Shown here piece after piece: positions 23,413-37,392 of a stretch of DNA of 64,000 bases. Numbering within the stretch: the stretch's first letter is position 1; each line of letters opens with the position of its first letter. The notes beneath the pieces are model-generated. The model saw nothing but the letters and a program-made list of their open reading frames with translations, was not told the origin of the DNA and ran no database searches. The translations under genes were made by a program, and so were the position numbers. The stretch comes from Lates calcarifer (lineage: Eukaryota; Chordata; Actinopteri; Centropomidae), in NCBI RefSeq assembly GCF_001640805.2, contig NC_066855.1, positions 3,623,867-3,687,866 of the forward strand. The letters run 5' to 3'.

Positions 23413-24828
23413 TTGGTGTGTAAAGAAAGGTTTGAGGAGTGGGATGTAAGTAGCAGTGAAGTTCTTTTACTTCACTTGCAACTTGGAGATTTTAAAGTCG
23501 AGCTGACATTAGAATTATTTTTTGCTGAGAAGTCAGTATACACATCCTTGGTGTTTGTACTTGTTCTGGTGAGTTTGGGATTTTATAAGTAACTGTGAGT
23601 TGTATTTTTTTTTTACTGTACTTTAAAAAAAAAAAAAACAAAACAAAAAACAATTCATCTTCCATTTTAACTTATAAGCTTCTGTCCTCTGCGATGCCAA
23701 AATTGAATTTCAGCTTGCAGAAAACATTTGGTGAAAGAATCAAAAGTGTGAGGATTTAAATATTGAATCCAACATTGTGCAACAGCATTAAACTTATATT
23801 GATATGTTACTTTTCAGAGAGTAACAGCACAGGAGGGTCCAGGCTTGGAGAATAATGAGCAGAGAGGGAGAGTGGAGCGAGTGAGGAGATGATAAGTGAT
23901 GCTGCAGAGCTTCTTGTCCTAACCACTTCCTGATAACCTTCTCGTCTTCACTCCAGATGGCTCTTTTGTATTGGTCAAATACCTGTGCAGAGTAGAAGAG
24001 CTCTCTGAGGGCCTTTGCAGCACTTCCTCTCATTTCTTTATCCTCCTCCTTGGACGGGACACAAGCTGTGCCTGTCTGTCCAAACAGTTGTACCACATGA
24101 GACTCAGAATACTGATGAAGAATTGAAACGGTTTTGTCTGCTGAGCAGCATATTCTGCAGCCGCACCCAGAGGAGAGGAGTCATTTGCAGGTAGTTTATG
24201 TTCTCCTTTGACACTAACATACGTCAAGGGTAATCAGATTTTAATTTGTGAGCTAAAGATCCAGGCGTAAATGCACCGAGGATGTGTTGAAGATGTAAAG
24301 TTAGATGCAGTTAATTTGACTTGTCTTTACCAAGTGTTGATTTTGGACAGCCAGTGCTGAAATATGATTCATCTGAGCTGCTGTAATCAATTCATGGATC
24401 TAAGTAGATCCTGCATCAAATATACTCAAGGCCGATGGATGTGACTGAGATAAATATAATTTCTGTTTTTGGCTTGTCTGATCATGATATTGGCTGAGAT
24501 CAGTGGGTTTAGAAGTGGAGGCTTTTGAGATTAATTTGATTCACAGTTTGTTTTTAACATCTCAGTCCATAGTCGGGTTCTAGTATTCACAATTTCACAT
24601 CTTGCTCAGCAACCTTGAATTATATGTGTTAACATTTACATGTATACAAATGCAAACAGTCCCTTTTCAGCTTTATAATAGCATCCCAGCTATGGCGGAG
24701 AGAATGTAGTGATCAAAATAACCGAGACGAAATTAAAAAAAGCCTCTCTTAAAAATATAAATAGAAACAGACATTTGAACTGTGTGCTCGATGCATATGT
24801 CAGTCCCAATTGGTGCCAGATTCAAAGG

Positions 24829-25163
24829 AAGGAATAGTTTGACTTTTTGACATATACCTGTTTCTTACTGAGAGTTAAATGAGAAAATTTTAAACCACTC
24901 TCCAGGAGGTGATTAGCTTAGCTTAGCATGAAGAGTAAACAGCAACTCAAATGTAATATGATAAAGTTGTGATTTTTACAGGGATTGCCATTAAACTTAT
25001 TTGATTATTTTACATTACAGAGTCAGGTTAGCTGTTTACTTTTGTTTCTAGTCTTAACTGTGTGCTACACTACGCTAACGGGCTGCTAGCTTTAGCTCCA
25101 TATTTACTGTACAGTCATGTGACAGTGATATGAATCTTCTCAACTCAATCTCAACTATTCCTT
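24829..25163. mobile_element. Foldback element copy 1 (non-autonomous, MITE-like)
   Basis: The ends are inverted: AAGGAATAGTTTGAC at the left, and the reverse complement of the right end reads AAGGAATAGTTGAGA. Internally, GATTAGCTTAGCTTAGCATGAAGA on the left faces CTACGCTAACGGGCTGCTAGC and TTTCTAGTCTTAACTG on the right, so the element is an extended imperfect palindrome of about 335 bp with no coding capacity. It matches a very common teleost repeat. A second copy is at 44690-45125. Mobilisation, if any, needed a transposase supplied elsewhere. Confidence 0.7.
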
Positions 25164-28100
25164 GGTGGTTTAGATGCTTATTTGCTTCCAGGCAGAGTAA
25201 TCTACACAGGAGGTCCCTCTACAAACAAACTCTGTCAAAGTTTAAAAGTTTTACTTTATAATGAACAAGTCTCCGACCATTTGCTTTAGCTTGTTTGAAT
25301 TCCTTGGATATAATTTGTCACAGACCTTCACAGTTAAATACTACATCGGATGTAGACACTTTGGGTTCATTAATGTGAAATGACTGAATTTCTGAGACCA
25401 AGTTCTTCATTATGATGTTATCCTCCACATGCCCCTGCTCCCGCCCATTCCCTCTTAAATTGGAAAGTTCTGTTGCTCTGATTAAATCGAATCCTCAAAA
25501 TTAGCATGTTCCCAGTGTTCAATACACATGCAAAACCCATGGCATCTTTTATCTTGGAATGAGAATAAAACTGTTGAAGATGAAAAGCTAACTTTCTACA
25601 ACATAATGAAGATAACTCACTTGGTGGGAATCCACTTAGTGAGAAAGTTATTTTTTTTCCTTCAGAGCATTTTTTGGACGTTCTCCCTTGGTGAATCCCA
25701 CTGTGCTGCAGCCAACTCAAAGAAATGCTTGTTTTGTAAAAGTCCTTTGGAGTCTAGATCAAAAGCATTTTCATAGCAACTCAATCTGTGATTGAAATAT
25801 TTAATACTGGCACCAAGCCTCATCCAATCTCTTCCACACTCATGCTGCTGCTCGCTTCACTCGCTCGCATTTCCTCTCCTTTACATTTAGTTCCCCCTGT
25901 TTCCTCCTTTGCTGTCCCTCCATCTCTCATCTTTACTCTCTCACGTTTATTCTCTCCCTCAAAGCCTTGTTGCATTAATAATCCACGCTAATGCAGAGTG
26001 CATGTGAAGATATAAATAAGATGCTGTGTATAGATATATATATATATATTTGATCATCTTCCGGACCTTTGACCAGCCAGTGAAAGCAGCTGTAGCAGCT
26101 AATATGCTGCTGCCGCGACTGAGCTGTTGTCACAGAGAAAATAATGGAGGTAGTCGGAGGAAAAAAAGAAACACAAAAGTTCACTTTAGAGTGTTTTTGC
26201 TGCACTTCGTGTCTCTTTCATCCTTTGCATGTGTGAAAAGCTTCTGAAGTGCTGTTTTTTTTTTTTCTTCCTTTGGCTTTTTCTCGTTGTGTAAATATGA
26301 ATATGGAAAGAAGTGTCAGGATGTGTTGGGTGGGGGTAGAGCTGTTGACATCAGAGAAGTTGCAGACTACTTCCTGGAAGTACACTGCTTAATGAATGTA
26401 TGTATGTGTGTGTGTGTGTGTTTTGCATATGCCAAGGACAAGACAGGTGATCTGATGTGCCTTTGTGTTGCTGAAATCATCAGCGCAATACAGATCTCGC
26501 ACATACAGCACAACAACACAACAGCAAGGACTCATTTCACTGTTCAGTTGTTGTTTCTTCCTCCTGCCTCCAGACCACACTGCGGATTAGACTCAACAAA
26601 GAAGAAGCTTGGACGTCTGCAGATGAGTTAGCATGATTAAAGGCCACCTAATAAACTTTGACAAGTTCTGGTGTCAGAACTTATTAGCTACGGCGCCCTG
26701 AGCCGGTTTGTGGTTATGAATGAGCCGTGCGCCCGGCTCCCACACAAGGTGAATTTGAGGAGTTTACACAAACAAAATCTAATGCGCCGCAGTTGTTTTC
26801 AAGAGCAATGAGTGAGGAGCAGGTGGTGCTGATTGAAACTTGCTGTCACCTCCAGTGATTAGCTATGTCTGAACTTCAGTGTGTAATAGCACCCTCATCT
26901 CCTGCGTAATTGGCTCTCGTATTGATTAAATAACGTATGCAGTCGGTAATGTTTGTTTAGGAACTCAGGAAGTCAAAGTTCTTGAACTTGTGTGGTTGAG
27001 GTGTTGAACGTCCTCTGCGCCGGGGCTCAGCGTGAATGGCAGCTGTATGATAAAAGGGAAGATGCAAACACTTAAGATATTATCTGCGCTGTTTGATATC
27101 ATCAGTTTGTAATGCCTAACACGTCCTGGGAGCCATTTTGTGATAAAGTGGTAATTTATTTTTGTGGCTTATTAATTTTTCCGTCACCTGCCTCATCTGT
27201 GTGCAGCTAACTGATTTCCAGAATAGTTTTTGACAGTCTTGTAACTTGTCTGAACTTTTAAGTTTTCAGTTAATACTGTAAAAGTTGAATGTCAGCCAAA
27301 AGATGTACACAGTCACCAGCTAACAACAGATAAACAGGGTGGTGGCTCATCATTTGATGACTATATTTTCTACCTGTAACATGTAACATCTTTATTGTCA
27401 AAATCGCTTTGCATTCTTTAATGCCGTAATTTAAAGTGAAATCACGGTGTTGACGATGTTGTTTGGTCAAATCAACACAAACACATGAAAATCTGCTGCT
27501 TGAATTATCATGGAAAACAGATTAAAGTAGCCACAGACATGAGGCACTGAACTAAACAACTAAGACACCAGCGAGTTTCAACCCTACTGGTGCAAATATC
27601 AGGGAGCACCAGCTCCAGAATCAGCACCATGGACAGCGGTCGGTTCTTCAGCACTGATTTAACACGGTTAATGGGATTATTAGATGGGTTATTCCTTTAG
27701 TTGTGATTTGACTGGAGGTTTAATGACGTCATTTCACAGCAGATTTTGTTGTTTCTTCACAGCAGCTAAGGAAGCACTAGTGACAAAACAAACTCTGTCC
27801 TCAGACTATCCGCTGTATGTCTGCGCAGTCTGTACACTGAACACACAGACTCTGCACTTTATTTCCAGCATGACTCAGAGTGAAAGTGCAGGTAGCAGCT
27901 CAGTTATGGACATTGATGAACATGGCGGCTTTTATGAGAGTAGAACCTATGGCTCTCCATTAGAGGGACAAGCTCTTTTGTACCACGCACCACCTGCATC
28001 AGCTCTCCAGGTCTATATCTTTTACCCATAGATGGCAGTGTGTCCATGAGTCTTCAGCTAGGCATCTGTGTGTCTCCTGGTTTGTAATGGTGCGAGGAGA

Positions 28101-29705
28101 GGCAGACAGCCACTGACAGGCCTCCGTAATGTAGATTTACTGTAATGGCCTGCAAGGAAATGAGATGTACACTGTTAAATAGTTTGGAAAGACATCTTGC
28201 TCCGCTCTGCTGTGGCCTGACCTCGCTCTGTGAGCCAGCGAAACGGCAGACCAGATCATTGATTTGACAAAGGCTTTGACTAATGATACAAGTGAATAAG
28301 TGGGAAGAGAGGACAGAGGAGAAAAAAAGCTGCCACAGTCGTCTGTCTTTCTTTTTTATCTCCGCTCTTTTGTCAAGACGTGCGGTGAAGTGATCTGAAC
28401 CTGTTGATAAGGTCATGGCAACAGAGGGGTCGTCGATTAATGAGCGCCATCGACACACGCTCATGTGCCGCCTCCACAACCGCTGTGAATGTGCCGCTTC
28501 TTTCTTCCGTGACCGCCTCTTTTGTCCTTTCACTTGGGTCCTTCAATTAAGGCTGCCTTTTGTTCCTGAGGCTCATATGGAGCCAGTGGTCTGTGTCATT
28601 CTCTTCATCCATTATGGATCAGTAGCAAGAGAAGTAAGACCAGAGTTCTGGGAGTTTTATTAGAGACACGTCTTAGTTTCGTGTCTCTGATAGACTTGAT
28701 AAGGAAGGTGTCGGGACTGAATGTCAGAAAACACACACACAGGTGATCATGCATGGATTCTGTTTATTTACCTCATTTACCTTTCACATAGATCGACTTT
28801 GACTTATAGTCAGGTGTCAGAGAAACATTTAAATTCATCCATGCAAAGCCGCCTGTTTCTTGACTATCTTATGTGGGGCTAATTTGCAATGAATCCTGGG
28901 AAAATAAAGCTATAAAACATGGCTGACCGAGCAACTGTGTCAGTCTGTTCAGCTCTGTTCACCTAAGCAGAAGTGAACAGAGCTTCCTGGAAAAAAATCA
29001 ACAGTTACAATTACATTTTACATTTTAACCATATATATATATAAACCAAACAAATAAAAGCTGATGTGGAAAATAACTGCACAACAGTAAACCAGATTAA
29101 TTCCACTGTCAACAGAGCATCAAAGACAGGCTCCAGATAGAGTTTCCTCGGGCAAATAAAAACACTGCTGTGTATTTCCAACAGGTTACTGTGGTTCCCT
29201 TCTTATTGTTCACTCCACAACAGTATATGCAAGCAATGAATTATGAACCATGTTTTGCTCTTTGTTGTCATTTGGTTCACTGCACACTGAAGGAGGTCAC
29301 TGAAGTGGGTTATTCCAATAGATACAGATTATATACCATGTGTGATGGAGGGATGGATGTGTTGTATCGTGTTATATGTGCTGCCTCATCTTTCCCTTTT
29401 TTCTTTTGTGTGTGTGTGTGTTGCTATCATTTTACACTCATCCCACTGGTACCATCAGAATCAAAAGACCTCTGCTGATCCTGATAATAACCTCTGTCCT
29501 GTTGCTCCCTCTCACTTTCTGTCCCCTTGTTTCTCATTATTGCTCTCTTTTCATCCAACTCTCTTTTTCACATCTCTCTCTCGCTCTGTCATTTCCAGTA
29601 GCCTCCCTCTGTCACCATCCCTCTGGCTTTCCCTCAGCTCTAAAATAGGAAATGCCTAAATTACACTTGCTAATAGGTTGCAGCAGCCCTGTTTTTTCCT
29701 CTCTG

Positions 29706-29719
29706 CCCCCCCCCCCCCC
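29706..29719 (+). repeat. C14 homopolymer
   Basis: Run of 14 C after TCTCTG within a pyrimidine-rich stretch (29500-29720). It is prone to length error in assembly. Confidence 0.9.
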
Positions 29720-30611
29720 GTCATCTTCTTTTTAATTTAGTGTTAGGGACAGAACACATTTCATTTGATACTAAATGAAAGGATTGGTCTTATCAGCTTT
29801 TGGAAAAGAAGGAAAAAAAATCCTCTCAAATCCTCTTCCTTTTCCTCCAGATGGATCAATTCTTAATGCTCGTTCTGCCACACTGTCCCCCCACCCAATT
29901 TCACCCTCCACGACCCCCCCAGCACACAAAACCAGAGCACAGGGTACCATTCCCAAACACTTAGGTTCTCATCTGAAACACCTATGAGAAGATCTCATCT
30001 TCTCTTTTACTCCCAAGACACCTGGGCGAATTCCTCATTAAAAGCGCCTCATGCAGTGCGTACACATCAACAGATTATTAACATATTAATTTTGAGACAT
30101 TAGAATAACTACTCTCAACAAACGAGGCAATCACTGAGATGATTGGCAGCCTCCTTTGGCCTCTACAGTGTATTTTACATGTGCTGATGATGGCAAAGAG
30201 ACAGATTGTTTTTTGACACAAACATGAAAAGCCACTGTTTGTCCTGCGCAGATGGAAAATAAAAGAGTTGCTGCAACAAATAATTATTGTTGCATTGATG
30301 TAGAGGTGGACTCTGTTTGTGGGATGAGAACTGGATGTGACACTGAAACACTGCTCTTCAGACTGGAACAAACATTAGGGTTTTCAGTTCATGAATACAT
30401 AAAGCACAGTATTACCAAATCCTCACATTAGAGAAGAGGTAGATAGAAATGTAAGTTCCACAATGAAAAATCTCAACAGCTAATTTTGTGCAGACGTTCC
30501 CCTGCATGATGGATAATCATGACTTTGGTGATTCTCTGACTTTTCCTCCAGTGCTACCCTAACATTTCCCTTTGTTGTCTTTTTGGTGTATGACCAAATT
30601 CCCATCAGCCC

Positions 30612-30745
30612 CAGCTGCGCTAACATTAGCTAAATGCTAAAATAAGATGGTGAAAATAGTAAACAGTACACCTGTAGCCATTGCTACTGTGACCATGTTA
30701 GCTTGCTGTTGTTAGCATTTAGCTCAAGTACAGCCTAACAGACAG
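30612..30745 (+). repeat. Dispersed GCTAA-rich teleost repeat, copy 1
   Basis: Series of GCTAACATTAGC, TAAATGCTAA, ATAAGATGGTGA, CCATGTTAGC and GTTAGCATTTAGCTCAAGTA words typical of a widespread dispersed fish repeat. A shorter piece of the same family, sharing TTAGCATTTAGCTCAA, starts 31 bp after exon g at 62040. Confidence 0.6.
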
Positions 30746-33659
30746 TTTTGTTATCAGATAGATGACATGACTGATTGATTAACCAGTAATCAAACAGTTT
30801 TCTATTGATCATCTGATCTATTAATCAGTACCACCAGCTCATTAGATGGGTATCTGTCATTGCTGACATAATGTGATTTTTTTTGTTCTCACAGTTAAAC
30901 CAGTGTAACACAGCCTGCTCTCTCTTGCATTATTCATTATTTCCCAGCAACATTTCCAGGTCTTACAAGTGTAGTTTCCTTGTATTCTCTGGCAGTGGAG
31001 TCATTTGATTCACAGTAGATGCTGTTACCTCAATGTATGTTTGGGCAGCGATCCATGGCAGACAGGATGGCTAGACGTGCTCATTTGTTACTAAGGCTTC
31101 ATGTTGCCTTTTAAGTACACAAGGAACTTAGCCGCTGTACACCTGTAAATGTCAGGCCTAGATGTTTTCTGGTAGCTACATTTTTGTCTTGCCATGGTGA
31201 TGCATGGCATGTATTTTCACATTGCATTTAATATCCATTTTCTTCCATCGACACGGTCTTTGCTCTCGACGTAGTTTGGCTGAGATGGGGAGAATTACAC
31301 ATGCTGCTATTGTGAGAGCAAAGTGACTGCTCTGACCAGAATTCGAACTCTCCGCTTCTTTTCCATCCTACAAGTATTTTAACCTTTATTTCACTAGGGA
31401 GGGCTGACCCAGCAGACGGCTCTTTTTTCATAAGCTACACACTAAAGCTTTCCTGCTTTTACTGCCGTCTTTTTCCACTTTGTCCTGAATTCAAACCCTC
31501 CAGTTCTAAACTCTCTAAGTCTAAAGGTGAAGGCCACTTAACAAGTCTCTCACTTGCTTCCTGTACCTACTGTCTAATTGTGGTTTTGAGGTTTTGCTAC
31601 ACAGAGTGTACGTAATGTAGGTTGTTAAAAATTGACCTCTTTAACCTTTCTCATTAGTCATCAGTGCTAAATGGTAGTAGTAGTCAGTGGGCGTCTCCAA
31701 ACGAATGGTCTGTGTGATTAAGTTGGATATTAGCAGCGCAGGTGCCCTTTAACAGCACAGACACTATTAACACAACAACAAAAAAGCAATTAGATTGACT
31801 TTCTAAAATGGCAGTCAATTAGCAAAGCTTCTGTGCCGCATGGTGGGAGAGGTGAGGAGAGGAGAAGAGAGAGACTCAGAGGCAGACAGAAAGTGCTAAC
31901 TGGCTGCCTCTGCTTTTTGTGACGAGAGGAGAGTGGATCCTGGACGGCCTTTGAGGTTGTCAGGGAATTAGCTGTTCTGATGTCAGAGGGAGACAAATGT
32001 CAGATTGCAGCTTGTCATTTGATGCAGTTTAGACTAAATCATCATTTTTATTTACTTTAAGTTGTCTAATAGTGGCCGGGAGTATTTACCTCAGCGGCAA
32101 AGAGAATTATGCCTTCCTTTTGAAGAGACTTATAAAAGAGACTAAAACATCCTCCATGTTTACCAGTTTTCTTTATAAATTTAATAGAATATGTATTATG
32201 TCAAAACCAATTCCACTAGTACAAAATAAGTTCTGTTTTATTTTTCTTCATTAACAGAAATATCATTGTTTTTCACCAGTCAATTCTAGTCCTTTCACTC
32301 TGTTTTTCCCGATCACTGTCAGCGCAACTAAAAACACATTCGCATTAAAATTCTCACAGCCTGCCTCTTATCAGTAAACCTTTAATGTGAACAAGCTACA
32401 GAGAGCGTGTGTTTCACTGACAGTAGCTTAACACAGATGGGAAACAGAGAAATGAGGAGCAACTGGAATCAGTGGGTGGATAAAACAGTTATTTCTGTTA
32501 ATAATAGAAATTAGGCGCAACAAAGCAACTGGCCACTGCTGACCAATTTACAGCAACAAGACCTCTTTCTCCGTCTTTTACTGTCATTGTTAACACTTCT
32601 GAAGGAGATTTGCCTATCTATACTCACCTGCTACATTCTTTTGTCACAGTTTTGTGTGGTGTACTGAAGCATATTGTCCTTTTTTCGCTACACTCTCTTT
32701 GGTCCAGTCACACATTAAAAGAATTAGGTTTTGTTCTTTCAGAAGTGCACACTGAAGAACAGAGGAGAAACCTGCTCAAAGCACTTTTTGTAAGATGCTA
32801 CAAAGATTTTTTTAATCTTTCGAGCAAACTTCACCAGGCCTGCTCTCATGAAGTTTCTTTGTTTGTGGATTAAACAGTTTCAACTTTTGTTAAAAGTGTT
32901 GTTGTGCAGCCATCTGTCACAGTCTAATGCCTCCCGTCAGAACAAAGAAAGACCCAGATTGACAGACATGGATGTTTGTTTGTTACTTGTGCTTTTCCTG
33001 TTGACTGATAATATTTAGCCATAAGAACTATTCTATGTTCCAGTCTGTGTGTGGAGCCCAGTGTATTTTTTATTGAAGGGAGACGTACACAGCTTTTAAA
33101 AAATGATGGAAAAGCCGCTCTCCTCGCCACGCAAATTAAAGGTATTAACTCTCTGAGATGTGTTGGTCACATCCTGTTTGGAGGTAAGGGCACTCTCCCA
33201 CTTGGAGAGTGACTGAAGAATAAATGTTGTCAGGACATCAGCAGGTGTGATTGTGTGCTTTTGTACGTGTGATGAAGCCTCACAGTGTGCGGTCTGTCAC
33301 TAAAAGGAAGCACATTTGACAGGAAATAAGAAGCTAATGTTGTCATGGGAATAAACAAGATAATAGGCTGGTTGGCCTTGGCCAGGCATCAAAGGTTGAT
33401 GCCTGTTTTGAACGTAGGTCGTCTCTGTTTAAGTCCCCTGTTCATGTTAGTCACTAATGGGTCTTACAGGTGATTGGATTATAAGTGGATGTCTGAATAC
33501 AGCTGGGATCTAATCACAAAAACCACATTCAGAAGTAGCCAGGACTTTGTCAGCACACCAGGAACAAATACCACTCTCTTCTGTTAAATTATCCAGCTCC
33601 AAATTGGGATTGGGATCCTTTCAGCGTTATAGAAGCTGGAAATTTTCTTCTTCTAATTT

Positions 33660-33880
33660 ATTGATGTTTTTATTTCCATTATGCTTTCATTATCAGTTAC
33701 TCATTATTGATTAATCTGTCTAAATAAAGCAATTCATTGCTTGTGAGCAAATGGTGAAAAATGTCCTACACAGTTTCCTTTGAGTCCAAGAGGGTGTTTT
33801 CAGATGTCTTGTGTTGTCTTACCAACAGTCCAAAACCCAAAGATATGAGGTTTACTTTTATAGAAGACATGTTATTAACA
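33660..33880 (+). repeat. Fragment of a common teleost interspersed repeat
   Basis: Contains GATGTCTTGTGTTGTCTTAC, CAACAGTCCAAAACCCAAAG and TATAGAAGACATG, plus upstream ATTGATTAATCTGTCTAAATAA words. I recognise these as parts of a common fish repeat; the piece at 2118-2197 is the other part of it in inverse orientation. Confidence 0.6.
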
Positions 33881-36208
33881 ATGCCGCCCATGTATTTCTG
33901 AGGTCATCTTAAGTTCTGTTGCAGTCAAAACAGCAACTAAAGACCCAACTTGAAGCAAGATGAATTTCAAAAGGAGCTAGAACCCAGTTTGAGTTTGGGT
34001 CTTTGGGCTTTTCAGGGATTTGGGGTCTGCAACAAGACCTCAAGTCGGTATCTGTGCCATGGCCCCAGAAAATCAGGCCGAAGCGGGAGAAAGCTTTTCA
34101 TGCCAGTTATCAGTATCTGGGTATTTCCACTTTACTGCCTGAAGTGGTAAATGTTCAGAACATCATGTTCACAGGAGAGAAAAGCCTCTGACAGAATGTT
34201 CAGATCATAATGGGGCATTGAAACCTGCATTAAAACTTAAAATAAAATAATTGTGGGTTTCAGTCTTCCTCAGGTAAAGTTCTGACCTTTACTGAGCTAT
34301 TTAAATACAAAATAAAATTTCCAAAGAAACATGAACTTAACCGCAGAATAAAAGCCTGATATCAGTCCAACTTGAACAATAGTTCAAGACCTTTACTGCA
34401 CTTTACACAGTTTTTACTGTGCACTACAGAATATGGGTTGCAGACCTGAGTACGCATGGAGTCACGACTGTATTTATTTCTTCTTTCTGTACTTTCTGTA
34501 TGAATAACAAATGATGTACAGTACATGTAGGTGTAAACGCAGTAGTTTTGGTTTAGTACAAGTTGTTTGTTCCTGTGCTGTCTAGACCACAAACACAACA
34601 TGTCATCTACATTAAAATGCATGTGTATGTGTTTATATGAAGGCATATACAGTATTTCATGCATAATCAATCTCAAATTCCTGCATGCAGCGTTATGAGA
34701 GTGGTTTTGTAAGCCACTCACATCAGTGTGTATTGTGTGTTTGTGAGCCACTTTGTAAGTAAATGGCTGAACACGGCGTACGTGAGTATTGTTTTAAGTA
34801 AACCGGTTCCCTGCATGCGACTGGTTCTGTGAATGTGCGAGAATTTTATCATGCACACAGAGTGTGTGTGAGTGCTCTGTGAATGCTTAATAACTCTTTT
34901 AATAGGTTGCAGCAGATTGAGCTGTGATGTTTTCCAGCTGAGACATTTTTGGGTCAGAACGTTTTCTTTTTTTTTTTCTTCTAATAATTGCTTTGATCAA
35001 AGGAATAATTAGGTTTTCTTCTGCTCAAAAATCACACACTCACGGACCCCAGCACCTGTTCACACACATTCCTCTCCCCTCCTCCAGTGACATACCTTTA
35101 GAGTACAGACGATAGACAGAGAGAGAGAGAGAGAGAGGGTTGTTTTTGGAAATAGCTATGAAACAAGTGAAGCACTGTCAGGTCAAAGATTTAGAGGAAA
35201 CTCAATCTTCTTAATGCACGCAGATAATGTGACTTTTAAACAGAGGCATCACTTTACAGAGCCAGGATAAGAAGCGAGAGTCACTCTGCAGCACTAACAT
35301 ATTTGTTGAATGGAGCTGGGCATGCTGTGCTCAAGGTGGAGACTTATAAAACCCAAATTCAATTACAACACCCCCCACAGTGTTTCTTTCCTCCTGAGTC
35401 TTTTATCTTAGTGGCACAATCATATCGAGTGATCTGGCAAGTTTGAGTTTATTTTGTTTTTGTTAACATAGAATCATGATAATTCCCTGGTAAGGAAAAA
35501 TATAACATTTAGGCAACTCCTATAATTTCCCTTTTCCCCTGTGTCTTTGCCTGGAGCTCCACAGTATGCAGAGGTGAAGCAAACCAGCCGTGAGCAGAGA
35601 GAAGACAGTTCGTTACTCAAAATATGATAAGAAAAGAAAAAGTTTGGACCACCATAGCGAAGGGGTTTATTTTTCTGCTGCCGACAGAGTTTTAACACAA
35701 CTGAGTTTCCCCCCTGTGGAAACTTAAGCCATCAAGGTGCTAAATATGCACTGAGTGAGGAAAGTTCCTCCACAGGTTTCATTAAGTGAAATGAGATTTT
35801 GCACGGCCGAGTTGGAGAAGTGAGCTGTGCTGTTTTGGATTCTGTGTATGTGTGTTACTCTCTATATGTATCTGCAGCATGTGCTTGTGATGCATCCGTG
35901 CATTCATGACACTGACAGTGACACATGCGCACAATAATCCAATTTCTGTTCTCACCTGGATTATGAGCCTCCATGATTAAGCCCATTATATGCCTTTACA
36001 TTTCCTATAAATATTTATTAAATCATTCCACTGCACATAACCTGAATATTGATTGCCTGCCTTTCCCCTGCATGAGCAGTCGCACAGTGCTGCACGCTGC
36101 TTGCATGCAGCTGCACTCGGTAACCTCAGCGAACGCTCATGTAACGCTGAGAGGTGTGAAGGACCAAACAAAGGCTGAGCACTTCAGATTGGAGCAGATG
36201 ATAAAATG

Positions 36209-36250
36209 AAACTTTAATAATTCCCCTTGGGGAAACTGGGTCATTGCAGG
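36209..36250 (+). repeat. LINE-tail-like fragment, copy 1
   Basis: AACTTTAATAATTCCCCTTG then GGGAAACTGGGTCATTGCAG. Resembles the ACTTTATTGATCC..GGG.AAATTGGGTCA word found at the 3' end of several fish retroposons. The related copy at 36779 is in the same orientation. Confidence 0.4.
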
Positions 36251-36778
36251 AGTGAAGAATAGAAGACGAGAATAGAGCGAATGGAGACTCTGGAAGATAA
36301 TGCAAGTAATTACAACCAAAGAACATACTGTGCTGAGGGTAAAACACAGAACGGGTCAAGATAGGGCCGTATCTGTTGGCAGTGGCAGCAGGTTAGAAAC
36401 GTGATGTTCATTTGGACAGAGCTTGGAACATATGCTCAGAACATATGCTCAAAGACATACGCCGTCCCCGTCATCGCATTTAGGCACATCCAATTGCGTC
36501 TTCCAATTTGAACTGTGAACTGTGTGATAAAGCAGAAAAGCCTCAGAATAAGCTTGTCAAAAAATGAACAAATGCTGAAGGCACACACCAGGTTGCAGCT
36601 TGTTCGGGTCACGCTGTCAGGCTTACTCAGATTATGCGCTTGTCCAAACAATCAGCCCGCTGATTTGATCAGTATTGCAGTAGACGAACAGTTTGATTGC
36701 AGACTGAATCTCTCATTACAACCTCAGCGTAACATAATCAGAATTTAATCGTCTGAGTCCTTATAAGGGCGTCGGATG

Positions 36779-36825
36779 AACTTTATTGATCCTGGCAGCT
36801 AAATTGGGTCATTACAGTAACAACT
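36779..36825 (+). repeat. LINE-tail-like fragment, copy 2
   Basis: AACTTTATTGATCCTGGCAG then CTAAATTGGGTCATTACAG, alignable to copy 1 at 36209 with a few changes. The two lie about 570 bp apart and may be the remains of one retroposon with a duplicated or nested tail. Confidence 0.4.
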
Positions 36826-37392
36826 ATTAGGGGTGTGTGTCGGAGGACATAAAACAAACTAATTTTCTGATTCTCTGTTGATCCCTGAACAAGAAATGAA
36901 TGTTTTTGTGTGACCAATATTTTATTGAAAAATGAGTAGGAGGAGAATTTTAACCCAATTCCATACTTAATACTAACACCATTTAGTATTCTTAATAGTA
37001 TTTTTTTCTTGCAGTTAGTATGTGAGAAATTAACGTAATTTTGTTTTGTGCATGGATGAAATGATAGAAACGACACTTCATAGACACTTCAGTCATATGT
37101 TGACTTTAACAATCCTGCTACACTACTTATTTTCATTTTTCCATTGTTGGACAATCGTGTCAGTGAATAGTGTCTCCCAAGCAGCTGGATTTAGTTTGCA
37201 TTCTTCTTCACTTAAATTTGTTGCTTCTTCAGTGTGTACTCACTGCATTCTTAAAAATGGGATAAAATGAGTAATGAGGATGAGCTTGAAAATTACTTTT
37301 TCTAAGCCAGTAATCTTCTTAAGATTCACTTAAGATTAATGGTTTTATAAATTTATTAGTGGTCTGTTTTAGCAAACAGTTGCCTAGTTACA

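Noticed and set aside
27684..28031. 115-codon open frame on the plus strand as a nested or alternative snx29 exon
   Set aside because: The frame begins in ordinary intron sequence, has no homology to SNX29, and no acceptor/donor pair gives a phase that fits exons c and d.
28054..28533. 159-codon open frame on the minus strand
   Set aside because: No domain, basic low-information composition, no splice or promoter context, and no resemblance to any family I know.
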